From: Oceanomicrobium pacificus
GTDB lineage: Bacteria; Pseudomonadota; Alphaproteobacteria; Rhodobacterales; Rhodobacteraceae
Assembly: GCF_009833495.1 (NCBI RefSeq)
Contig: NZ_WUWG01000002.1
Span: 44,397 to 108,396 of the forward strand
Reading direction: 5' to 3'
Length of the DNA: 64,000 bases
The translations under genes were made by a program, and so were the position numbers. The notes beneath the pieces were generated by a model. The model saw only the letters and a program-made list of their open reading frames with translations, had not been told where the DNA came from and made no database searches. Positions 35,598-43,166 of this stretch are shown here, piece by piece (positions within the stretch are counted from its first letter, which is position 1; each line of letters opens with the position of its first letter).

Positions 35598-37021
35598 GCC
35601 GCCAGCCCGATATTCTGTTTCTGCTGCCCGACCAGTTGCGGCCGGATTTCCTTGGCTGCTACGGCGCGGGGTTCCTGAAGACGCCGCATATCGACGCGCT
35701 GGCCGAAGCCGGCCTGCGCTACGAGACCTGTATTTCCCCGTCGCCCATTTGCGTGCCGGCAAGGGCCTCGATGCTGACCGGCCAGTCGGCCATGGGCTGC
35801 GGCGTGATGGACAATCTGCACTGGCCGCGCCCCGACCGGCCTGCAATGGGGCTGCGGACCTGGCCCGACCATTTGGCGTCTGCGGGCTATGCGACGGCAG
35901 CCATCGGCAAGATGCATTTCTACCCGTGGGACATTTCCGAAGGCTTTGACACGCGCGTGATCGCCGAGGACAAGCGCCACATCCATATCCGCGACGATTA
36001 CGACGCGGCCCTGCGGGCGGCCGGCCTGCGCAAGGTCCATGCCCGCGAACAGGAAGGCTATGTGGACGGCAAGGGCGCCAGCATCAGCGACCTGCCGGAA
36101 CCCTATCAGGTCGACCGCTGGGTGGCGGGGCAGGCGGCGGAAGCGATCCGCGCGGCCGACCCCGACCGCCCGCTTGCGATGATGGTCGGCTTTCCCGGCC
36201 CACATTGCCCCTACGACCCCCCGCGCGAGGCGCTCGACAGCATCGATCCGGCCAGCCTGCCGGCACCCCTGCCGCGGACGGCCGAAAGCGCGACCCATCA
36301 CGCGGCGTTCGTCGCCTCCTACAAGCGGGGATGGGCGGATATCGACTATTCCGACCTGACCGACGCGCATGTGCGCGGCATCCGCCACCATTATGCCGCG
36401 CTTGTGGAACGGCTCGATCAGGATGTCGGCACGATCATCGCCGCGTTGCGCGAGAGCGGGCGGCTCGACAATACGATCGTTATCTTCGCCTCCGATCACG
36501 GGGATTATCTGGGCGATTTCGGGCTGGTCGGGAAAACCTATTTCCATGAGCCTGCGATCCGCGTGCCGCTCATCGTGGCCGATTTCCGCGCCCCCGCACC
36601 CGGGGTGGAGGCGCGTGCCGTCTCGCTCCTCGATCTCTACCCGAGCTTCCTCGACTGGGCCGGCGTCGAGGTGCCGTGCCATGCGCGCGGGCGGCGGCTG
36701 GGCGACATAGACCGGGACCGGATCATCACCGGCGCGACCGTCCACGGGATGATGGCGCGGGGGCTCGGCTGGAAGCTGGTGCGGTACCGGAACGGCACCG
36801 TGGCGCTTTTCGATCTGACCCGCGATCCGCAGGAGCAGCAGAACCGGATCGGCGACCAGCCGGAGATTCAGGCTGTACTCGATCACGCGCTGACCTTAGC
36901 CGTGCTTGACGGGTTTGCCGCGGCCCATGCCGACAAGAAAGTGGCCGAGGCGCAGGCCGGTCCGGACCATGATTTCTACGGGCGCGGCTGGCAGCGTCCC
37001 TATCCTGCGCCAATAAACTGA
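35594..37021 (+). CDS. Cys-type sulfatase family hydrolase, no signal peptide
   Basis: The 475-residue alkaline-phosphatase-superfamily hydrolase has the sulfatase motif C53-V-P-A-R57 (SPICVPARASMLTG), whose Cys must be converted to formylglycine. The metal sites are D13-Q14 (LLPDQLRPD) and FASDHGDYLGDFG. DQ at the first site is usual in the choline-sulfatase and phosphonate-monoester-hydrolase branches. There is no signal peptide, so it should act in the cytoplasm, on a substrate already imported by the ABC system. It overlaps the SDR gene by ATGA. I favour desulfation of a sugar; a phosphodiester or phosphonate ester is the alternative. No formylglycine-generating enzyme gene is in the window. 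Confidence 0.83.
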   Translation: MSRQPDILFLLPDQLRPDFLGCYGAGFLKTPHIDALAEAGLRYETCISPSPICVPARASMLTGQSAMGCGVMDNLHWPRPDRPAMGLRTWPDHLASAGYATAAIGKMHFYPWDISEGFDTRVIAEDKRHIHIRDDYDAALRAAGLRKVHAREQEGYVDGKGASISDLPEPYQVDRWVAGQAAEAIRAADPDRPLAMMVGFPGPHCPYDPPREALDSIDPASLPAPLPRTAESATHHAAFVASYKRGWADIDYSDLTDAHVRGIRHHYAALVERLDQDVGTIIAALRESGRLDNTIVIFASDHGDYLGDFGLVGKTYFHEPAIRVPLIVADFRAPAPGVEARAVSLLDLYPSFLDWAGVEVPCHARGRRLGDIDRDRIITGATVHGMMARGLGWKLVRYRNGTVALFDLTRDPQEQQNRIGDQPEIQAVLDHALTLAVLDGFAAAHADKKVAEAQAGPDHDFYGRGWQRPYPAPIN

Positions 37022-37033
37022 AACCGAGTTTCA
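37019..37033. promoter_or_regulatory. Degenerate second IclR-type operator
   Basis: TGAAAC-CGA-GTTTCA is a perfect palindrome related to the TTGGAAC-N3-GTTCCAA site. Its centre is 56 bases upstream of the main operator before the binding-protein gene. It begins on the sulfatase stop codon. It could be an auxiliary site for cooperative binding. Confidence 0.4.
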
Positions 37034-37039
37034 AAAAAC

Positions 37040-37090
37040 TTGCCGGAACGGCGAAGCTCGGCTAAAAGAGAAATTGGAACTGTGTTCCAA
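37040..37090 (+). promoter_or_regulatory. Promoter with IclR-type operator over the start point (binding-protein operon)
   Basis: TTGCCG (37040-37045), a 17-base spacer and TAAAAG (37063-37068) place the start near 37075. TTGGAACTGTGTTCCAA (37074-37090), with the same arms as the site before the IclR-lactonase gene, would cover that start. This is a standard repressor position. Confidence 0.65.
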
Positions 37091-37115
37091 ACAATGATTC
37101 AGGGAGGAAGACACT

Positions 37116-38369
37116 GTGAAACTGATTCGAGAAACGCTGACGGCGGGCCTGCTGGCCGCGGCTGTCGCGGTGCCGGCCCAGGCCGACACGGTCGAGTTCA
37201 TGAACTGGACCTTTACCGAGGATTCCGGACGCGACCGCATCCAGGCGCTGATGGACAACTACGCCGCCAGCTCCGACCATGAGGTCGAGGCGATCGGCTA
37301 TGCATGGAGCGACATCAACAAGAACGCATTCCTGCGCGCACGGACCAACACGCTGCCCGACGTGATGCAGGTGCAGGGCCGGTTCCTGCCGACCATCGCA
37401 AATATCGACCAGATCCTCGATCTGAACGAGGTGTTCGGCAAGGACGCGCTGGAAGCGCAGTTCCCGCCGGGTTTCCTTGCCATGGGGCAGGTCGACGGCA
37501 AGCAGGTTGCGCTGCCGTGGATTGCCGGCACGATCGGCATGGTCGCCAACAAGCAGGTGCTGGAAGCCGCCGGCGTTGACGGCATCCCCGAGACGGTCGA
37601 GGAATTCCGCGCCGCGCTCGAAAAGGTCCGCGATACGGTCCCGAACTCGGTGCCCTATGGCATGGCCACCAAGAACAACAATTCGATCCTGCTCGACTAT
37701 CTGATCTGGGCCTGGACCTTCGGCGCCGACGTGATCGGTCCGGACGGCAAGCCGGATGTGAATTCCGAAGCGGGCGTGGCCGCGATCGACTTCATGGTCG
37801 GCCTGATGAACGACCGTCTGTCGGCACCGGAAATCGACCGCCCCGACGCGCGCCGGCTCTTCGGCCAGGAAGCAACGGCCTTCTATTTCGACGCGCCGAG
37901 CGCCAAGAAATTCGCCGCCGACTTCTCCGGTCAGGGGGACGCATATATCCCCAACGTGATGCCGATGGAAACGCCGACGCTGGCGGCCGACGGCACGCCG
38001 GCTGCGATCCAGTGGGGCCATGTGCTCGTCATGTTTGGTGACGACAATGCCAGCGGCGACAGTGCCGCCGCCGGGTTCGTGCAGAACATCCTGTCCGACG
38101 AGGTCCTGATCGACTTCGCCGTGGGCGGGGGCGCCCTGCCGCCGACCACATCGGCGCTGGCCAGCGATACGGTGAAAAGCGACGCCTATCTGACCGCTTG
38201 GGCCGAGGCCGCCGTGGCTCCGCGTCCGAACCCGATCGCGCCGCTCTCCAACGGTGGTGCCATCTCCGACATGATCGGTGAAGAGGTGCAGGCCGCACTT
38301 CTGGGCCAGAAGTCGCCGCAGGAAGCTGCCGACGATCTGCAGGCCCGCCTCGAAGAGGCGCTGGAGTAA
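37116..38369 (+). CDS. Sugar ABC transporter substrate-binding protein (CUT1, family 1)
   Basis: The 417-residue periplasmic binding protein uses a GTG start with AGGGAGG 8 bases upstream. Its signal peptide is LTAGLLAAAVAVPAQA, cleaved before DTVEF. The fold is the family-1 type (VEFMNWTFTEDSGRDRIQALMDNYAAS, LPWIAGTIGMVANKQVLEAAGVDGIPETVEEF). It delivers the substrate of region 6 to the permeases at 39270-41050. It begins its own transcript, under the palindromic operator. The substrate is unknown; the sulfatase suggests a sulfated or otherwise anionic sugar. Confidence 0.9.
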   Translation: MKLIRETLTAGLLAAAVAVPAQADTVEFMNWTFTEDSGRDRIQALMDNYAASSDHEVEAIGYAWSDINKNAFLRARTNTLPDVMQVQGRFLPTIANIDQILDLNEVFGKDALEAQFPPGFLAMGQVDGKQVALPWIAGTIGMVANKQVLEAAGVDGIPETVEEFRAALEKVRDTVPNSVPYGMATKNNNSILLDYLIWAWTFGADVIGPDGKPDVNSEAGVAAIDFMVGLMNDRLSAPEIDRPDARRLFGQEATAFYFDAPSAKKFAADFSGQGDAYIPNVMPMETPTLAADGTPAAIQWGHVLVMFGDDNASGDSAAAGFVQNILSDEVLIDFAVGGGALPPTTSALASDTVKSDAYLTAWAEAAVAPRPNPIAPLSNGGAISDMIGEEVQAALLGQKSPQEAADDLQARLEEALE

Positions 38370-38388
38370 CTGAAACTCCCCCCGGAGC

Positions 38389-38421
38389 GCCCGCTCCCGT
38401 CCCACGCGGACGGGGGCGGGC
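38389..38421 (+). other. Strong GC-rich intercistronic stem-loop after the binding-protein gene
   Basis: A 14-base-pair stem (38389-38402 with 38408-38421, one G-T pair) has a 5-base loop and lies 19 bases after the binding-protein stop. No T-run follows. It probably stabilises the binding-protein mRNA, or lets only part of transcription continue into the dioxygenase and permease genes. Confidence 0.7.
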
Positions 38422-38457
38422 ATAAAGACCCGACCCCCGGACATACAGGAGTGAGAC

Positions 38458-39273
38458 ATGTCTTCGACGACCCAAAGTCTGACGGCCCCTGAACTGGCCG
38501 ACTATGAACGCGACGGTTACGTGATCCGCAAGGGGTTGCTGTCCGCCGAAGAGGTCACGGCCCTCAATGCGGTTGTGAACAACGACAAATCGATTGCCGA
38601 CGCCGTCTATGGCCGGACCGACGCCAGCGGCGCGACGACAGAACTGGCGCTCTGGCAGGATCTGGGCGACGACATGTTCGGCGCGCTGGCCCGGTCGCGC
38701 CGGATCGTCGACAGCATGAACGCCATGTTGGGCGGCGAAGCGGCCTTTTTCCATTCCAAGCTGACCCTGAAACGCCCCAAGGTGGGCGGCGCCTGGGACT
38801 GGCATCAGGATTACGGCTACTGGTACCGCTCGGGCTTCCTGATGCCCGACATGGCGTCGGTCTTCATCGCGCTCGACCCGTGCCGCAAGGAAAACGGCTG
38901 CCTTCAGGTGCTGAAAGGCTCCCACAAGCTCGGCCGTATCGAGCACGGGATCAACAAGGAGCAGGTCGGCGCCGACATGGGCCGCGTCGAAGCCGCAATG
39001 AAGCGGATGGAGCTTGTCTACGCCGAGATGGACCCGGGCGACGCGCTTTTCTTCCACGGCAACACGCTGCATTCCTCGTCGGCCAACACGTCCGACCGGA
39101 CACGCAATGTGCTGCTCTGCTGCTATTCGCGGGCCGATAATCCGTCGATCCTCGACAAGCCGAACACCAAGATCACTCCGATCGACCCGCTCGATGATGA
39201 CCGCGTGATGGACTGGCTCGACAAGCCCATCGACGCGCAACGCCCCTTTGCCAAGGCCTCTCCGGCCGCATGA
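38458..39273 (+). CDS. PhyH-family Fe(II)/2-oxoglutarate dioxygenase
   Basis: The 271-residue cytoplasmic oxygenase of the phytanoyl-CoA dioxygenase family has iron ligands H116 and D118 (WDWHQDYGYWY) and H205 (NTLHSSSAN). R214 or R216 (SDRTRN) binds 2-oxoglutarate. It would hydroxylate or oxidatively remove a group (O-methyl, C-S or N-linked) from an imported compound, using oxygen and 2-oxoglutarate. It sits between the binding-protein gene and the first permease gene and overlaps the latter by ATGA, so it belongs to the pathway. Its substrate is unknown. The 2-oxoglutarate-dependent sulfoquinovose dioxygenases are a family-level precedent for such enzymes beside sugar importers. Confidence 0.83.
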   Translation: MSSTTQSLTAPELADYERDGYVIRKGLLSAEEVTALNAVVNNDKSIADAVYGRTDASGATTELALWQDLGDDMFGALARSRRIVDSMNAMLGGEAAFFHSKLTLKRPKVGGAWDWHQDYGYWYRSGFLMPDMASVFIALDPCRKENGCLQVLKGSHKLGRIEHGINKEQVGADMGRVEAAMKRMELVYAEMDPGDALFFHGNTLHSSSANTSDRTRNVLLCCYSRADNPSILDKPNTKITPIDPLDDDRVMDWLDKPIDAQRPFAKASPAA

Positions 39274-40214
39274 GCGATATGACCTACACTTCTGAAATGA
39301 CCGCCCCGACCCGCGTCTCTCCCGAAGCGCGACGGGGCGGGTTGAAAGCGGCGGAGCGCCGGTTCGGACTCCTGTTGCTGGTGCCAGCGCTCGCCGCTTT
39401 CGGCATTGTCGTGCTCTTCCCCTTCCTTGAAGCGCTCGGCCTGTCCTTCTACGCCTACACGATCGAAATGTCGGAGCCGGAATGGAACGGCATCGACAAT
39501 TTCGTCGAGGTTCTGACCGATGGCGCGGTCATTTCCTCCTTCTTCACGACGATGATCTTCGTCGGTCTCGCCACCTTCTTCTCGATCCTGCTGGGGCTCG
39601 GCTGGGCGCTGATCCTCAACCATCCGTTCCCCGGCCGCACAGTGCTGCGCGGCCTGTCGCTGATGCCCTGGGTCATGCCCGCGATCGTGGCCGCATTCAT
39701 CTGGGGGTGGATCTTCAACTCGCGCTACGGGCTGATCAACGCGCTCGGCATGGAGCTTGGGCTTCTGGAACATCCGCTGGCCTATCTGTCGACGCCTGCC
39801 GGCGCTATGGCCGCCGTGGTTATTGCCAAGGTCTGGCTCTCGGTCCCGCTCTTCATGGCCTTCTTCATCGCCGGTCTGCAAAGCATGGACCGCGAACAGA
39901 TGGAGGCCGCCCGCGTCGACGGGGCCGGCAACTGGCAGATCCTGACCCACCATGTGCTGCCGCATCTGAAACCGGTCATCATGGTGACGGTCGTGCTCGG
40001 CATGGTCGGCAACCTGCAGCATTTCGATACGATCTGGGCGCTGACCGGCGGCGGTCCTGTCCGGGCCACGACGGTGCTGTCGATCGAGGTCTACCGCCGC
40101 GCGTTCGAGCAGTGGGATATCGGCATGGCCGCCACCGTTGGCGTGGTCTGGGTCGCGACGATCCTGCCGCCCGCTTACTTCTACCTCCGCGAATTGATGA
40201 AGGGCACGGAATGA
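39270..40214 (+). CDS. CUT1 sugar ABC transporter permease (MalF type)
   Basis: The 314-residue inner-membrane permease has a first helix at FGLLLLVPALAAFGIVVLFPFLEALGLSFY and the EAA loop QMEAARVDGAGNWQILTHHVLPHLKP. It is coupled by ATGA to the dioxygenase gene and overlaps the second permease. It forms the translocation path with that permease. The cognate ATPase is probably the one encoded at 33709. Confidence 0.92.
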   Translation: MSDMTYTSEMTAPTRVSPEARRGGLKAAERRFGLLLLVPALAAFGIVVLFPFLEALGLSFYAYTIEMSEPEWNGIDNFVEVLTDGAVISSFFTTMIFVGLATFFSILLGLGWALILNHPFPGRTVLRGLSLMPWVMPAIVAAFIWGWIFNSRYGLINALGMELGLLEHPLAYLSTPAGAMAAVVIAKVWLSVPLFMAFFIAGLQSMDREQMEAARVDGAGNWQILTHHVLPHLKPVIMVTVVLGMVGNLQHFDTIWALTGGGPVRATTVLSIEVYRRAFEQWDIGMAATVGVVWVATILPPAYFYLRELMKGTE

Positions 40215-41050
40215 TGCTCGACCTGACCTCCACCAAGGCCAAGATCGGCTTCGGCGCCACCGCGCTCGTGATCGGCTTCTTCCTGTTCTTTCCGGTCTAC
40301 TGGCTGCTGATTTCGGCCTTCAAGACCAACGAGGAACTCTACCGGATCATCCCGACCGTCTATCCACACACATGGTCGCTGGAACATTTCCGCTACGCGT
40401 TGAGCGAGGGCGGGTTGCTCCTCCAGCTTGGCAACACGCTTTTCGTGTCGCTCGGCTCGGCCGTCATCAACTGCACCATGGCGGTCTATGCGGGCTACTC
40501 CTTCGCGAAATACCGCTATTTCGGGCGGCGTCCGATCATGCTCTTCATGCTCTCGGCGCAGATGTTCCCCTTCGGGCTGCTGCTCATCACCATCTACCCG
40601 ATGTTCACGACTTGGGGGCTGCTCGACACGCGGGGCGGGCTGATGCTGTCCTACATCGTCTTCGCGCTGCCGGTGGCGACCTACATGCTCTACAGCTATT
40701 TCAGCCAGGTGCCGAACGAGCTGATCGAGGCGGCGCGCGCCGACGGGGCGTCTGACCTGCGGATCTTCCACACGATTGTCCTGCCGATCTCGGTCGCGCC
40801 GATCGTGACGGTGTTCCTCTACAGCTTCATGTGGAGCTGGAACGACCTGCTCTATTCGCTGACGCTGATTGTCAGCGAGGACAAGCGCACCGTCGGGCCG
40901 GGCATCCTGCTCACCTATCTCAATGACAGCCATTCGGACTGGGGCGGCGCCATGGCGGCCTCCATCCTGGCGTCCGTTCCGGTCATCCTCGCCTTCATGG
41001 GGCTGCAACGGTTCTTTATCGAAGGCGTGACCGCAGGAGCAGTCAAATGA
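40211..41050 (+). CDS. CUT1 sugar ABC transporter permease (MalG type)
   Basis: The 279-residue partner permease starts at ATG 40211 (ATGATG, a second Met follows) inside the preceding stop; the longer open frame is not coding. It shows the EAA loop ELIEAARADGASDLRIFHTIVLPISVAP and the MalG-type end FFIEGVTAGAVK. Its stop overlaps the start of the aldolase gene. Six hydrophobic helices are visible. Confidence 0.92.
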   Translation: MMLDLTSTKAKIGFGATALVIGFFLFFPVYWLLISAFKTNEELYRIIPTVYPHTWSLEHFRYALSEGGLLLQLGNTLFVSLGSAVINCTMAVYAGYSFAKYRYFGRRPIMLFMLSAQMFPFGLLLITIYPMFTTWGLLDTRGGLMLSYIVFALPVATYMLYSYFSQVPNELIEAARADGASDLRIFHTIVLPISVAPIVTVFLYSFMWSWNDLLYSLTLIVSEDKRTVGPGILLTYLNDSHSDWGGAMAASILASVPVILAFMGLQRFFIEGVTAGAVK

Positions 41051-41967
41051 CGTTGCGCGGATGTTTTCCCGTCCTTTGCACCCCCTTCAATGATGACGGA
41101 TCGGTCGCACCGGACGATTTCGACAATGTGATCGACTTCTGCCTGTCGGTGGATGTGGACGGTGTCGTCTTTCCCGGCGTGGCGTCCGAGGTCGATACGT
41201 TGAGCGCCGACGAGCGCGCGATGCTGGTCGACCGGCTCGGCCGGCGCGTGAAGGGCCGTGTCCCGTTCATCGTGGGCGCGAGTGACGCCGACCCGGCCGG
41301 CGTGGCGCGCCATCTGGAGAGCGGCACCGCCGCCGGTGCGGCAGGGGCCATGGTCATGGCGCCGGGTGTCGCGGGCAAGGATCTGGCCGCGCAGGACGCG
41401 TTCTTTGCCGCCGTGACCGGTGCTGCAACCATTCCGGTCATGTTGCAGAACGCGCCCGTGCCGATCGGGGCCGGACTGCCGCCCGAGGATGTGGCACGTC
41501 TCGCCGCACGGGACGGGATCGACTATGTGAAGGAAGAGACGATGCCCTGCGGTCAGAACCTGACCCGCATCGCCGATGCAGCGGGCGCATCCATCAAGGG
41601 CGTCTTCGGCGGTGCTGGCGGGCGCTACATCACGGATGAACTGGCGCGCGGCTCGCTCGGCACGTTGCCGGCGAGCGAACTGGCGGACCTGCATGTGCGG
41701 CTCGTCCGCGCCTGGGCAGCCGGTGACGAGGCCGAGGCCCGCCGCCTCTTCATGGTGACGATGCCGCTCCTGAACTTCCAGGCGATCTTCCGCATGGACA
41801 TGACCAAGACCGTGCTGAAGGCCCGTGGCGTGATCTCCGCCACACATGTGCGCGGCAAAGGTCCGCGGATGGACACCGGCGACCGGGCAGAGCTTTTCGC
41901 GCTGCTCGACCAGATCGCCCCCGAACTGAACGATTATGAACTTGCCCCGAGAAAGGCCGCTGAATAA
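41047..41967 (+). CDS. DapA/NanA-family aldolase or dehydratase, copy 1
   Basis: The 306-residue class I TIM-barrel enzyme has Schiff-base lysine K162 (IDYVKEET). The usual YNxP motif, whose Tyr relays protons in dihydrodipicolinate synthase and sialate lyase, reads Q134-N-A-P here. The substrate carboxylate-binding GxxSE segment reads GVASEVDTL. It probably cleaves or dehydrates a 2-keto-3-deoxy sugar acid produced by a dehydratase of the operon. It is ATGA-coupled to the permease and overlaps the next dehydratase (TAATG). Confidence 0.83.
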   Translation: MTLRGCFPVLCTPFNDDGSVAPDDFDNVIDFCLSVDVDGVVFPGVASEVDTLSADERAMLVDRLGRRVKGRVPFIVGASDADPAGVARHLESGTAAGAAGAMVMAPGVAGKDLAAQDAFFAAVTGAATIPVMLQNAPVPIGAGLPPEDVARLAARDGIDYVKEETMPCGQNLTRIADAAGASIKGVFGGAGGRYITDELARGSLGTLPASELADLHVRLVRAWAAGDEAEARRLFMVTMPLLNFQAIFRMDMTKTVLKARGVISATHVRGKGPRMDTGDRAELFALLDQIAPELNDYELAPRKAAE

Positions 41968-43166
41968 TGACTCGATCCGACACGTCCCCCCAACCGCTTG
42001 ACCGGATCGCCAAGGTCGAGAGCTTCATCGTCTCGATCCCGCGTGAGGTGCCCTATCTTGGCCCGCTCCGCGACGGCGAGTTCATCAACGAGAAGGGCTA
42101 TCTGATCCGCAAGGGCAACCGGTCGATCTATCCGGCATCCGACATGTCTGTGCTGGTGAAGATCACCGGCGAGAGCGGCCGCATCGGCTGGGGCGAGACT
42201 TACGGCATTGCTGCGCCCGAGGCGGTGACAGCCATCATCGACAATCTGCTCGCGCCGGTTCTGGTCGGTCGCTGCCCGTCAGAGGCCATGGTGATCTGGG
42301 AGGATCTCTATGACCTGATGCGCGTGCGCGGCTTCTTCGGCGGCTATTATGTCGATGCTCTGGCGGGCGTCGATATCGCGGTCTGGGACCTTTATGGCAA
42401 GGGCGCCAACCTGTCTGTCGCGCAACTGCTCGGCGGGGCGCGGCACCGGACGCTGCCGGCCTATGTGTCGGGCCTGCCGCGCGCCACATTGCAGGAACGC
42501 TGCGATCTGGCACAGGAATGGGTGGCCAAGGGCTATCGCGCGATCAAGTTTGCCGCGGCCGTCTCTGACGAGGGGATCGTGGCCGAGATGGCAGCGCTGC
42601 GCGAGGCCGTCGGCGCCGAGGTCGACCTGATGGTCGATCTGCACTGGAAATTCGAGGCGAGCGAGGCGATCCGCCTGATCCGCCGGTTGGAGCCCTACAA
42701 TCTCTACTTTGCCGAAGCGCCCTGCCAGGCCGAGGATATCGAGGGGCAGGCACGGGTTGCGGCGGGCATCGGCGTCCCGCTGGCGCTGGGTGAGGAATGG
42801 CGCACGGTCTACGAGGTCCGTCCGCGCCTGATGGCGGCGACCTGCGGCATCCTGCAACCCGAGATCGGCCATACCGGCATCACCCAGTTCGCCCGCATCG
42901 GCCAGATGGCGCAGGCCTTCCACAAGAAACTGATCCCGCATGCCTCGATCTCGATGGGGCTCTTCATGGCGGCGAGTCTTCAGGCAACGGCGGCGCTCCA
43001 GCGCGTGCCGTATCATGAATACCAGCATTCGATTTTCGACCGGAATCTCGACTTCACCGATGGCGACATGGGCTGCGAGGCCGGTCACTACCGGATCCCG
43101 ACCGGGCCGGGCCTCGGCGTCGAGCCGAATGACGCGCTGCTGCAGCATGTACGGGGGCTTTCATGA
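41967..43166 (+). CDS. Enolase-superfamily acid-sugar dehydratase (galactonate-dehydratase-like)
   Basis: The 399-residue enzyme has D224 with H226 in LMVDLHWKF (the DxH seen in galactonate dehydratase), metal ligands E250 (FAEAP) and E276 (LGEEW), and H325 (IPHASISMG). The residue normally Asp in the QPD of the Asp-His pair is Glu here (E299, LQPEIGHTG). K194 (AIKFAAA) is the only barrel Lys of the KxK site. It should dehydrate an aldonate to a 2-keto-3-deoxy acid. It lies between two DapA-family genes and overlaps both, so the three form a pathway block. Confidence 0.86.
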   Translation: MTRSDTSPQPLDRIAKVESFIVSIPREVPYLGPLRDGEFINEKGYLIRKGNRSIYPASDMSVLVKITGESGRIGWGETYGIAAPEAVTAIIDNLLAPVLVGRCPSEAMVIWEDLYDLMRVRGFFGGYYVDALAGVDIAVWDLYGKGANLSVAQLLGGARHRTLPAYVSGLPRATLQERCDLAQEWVAKGYRAIKFAAAVSDEGIVAEMAALREAVGAEVDLMVDLHWKFEASEAIRLIRRLEPYNLYFAEAPCQAEDIEGQARVAAGIGVPLALGEEWRTVYEVRPRLMAATCGILQPEIGHTGITQFARIGQMAQAFHKKLIPHASISMGLFMAASLQATAALQRVPYHEYQHSIFDRNLDFTDGDMGCEAGHYRIPTGPGLGVEPNDALLQHVRGLS

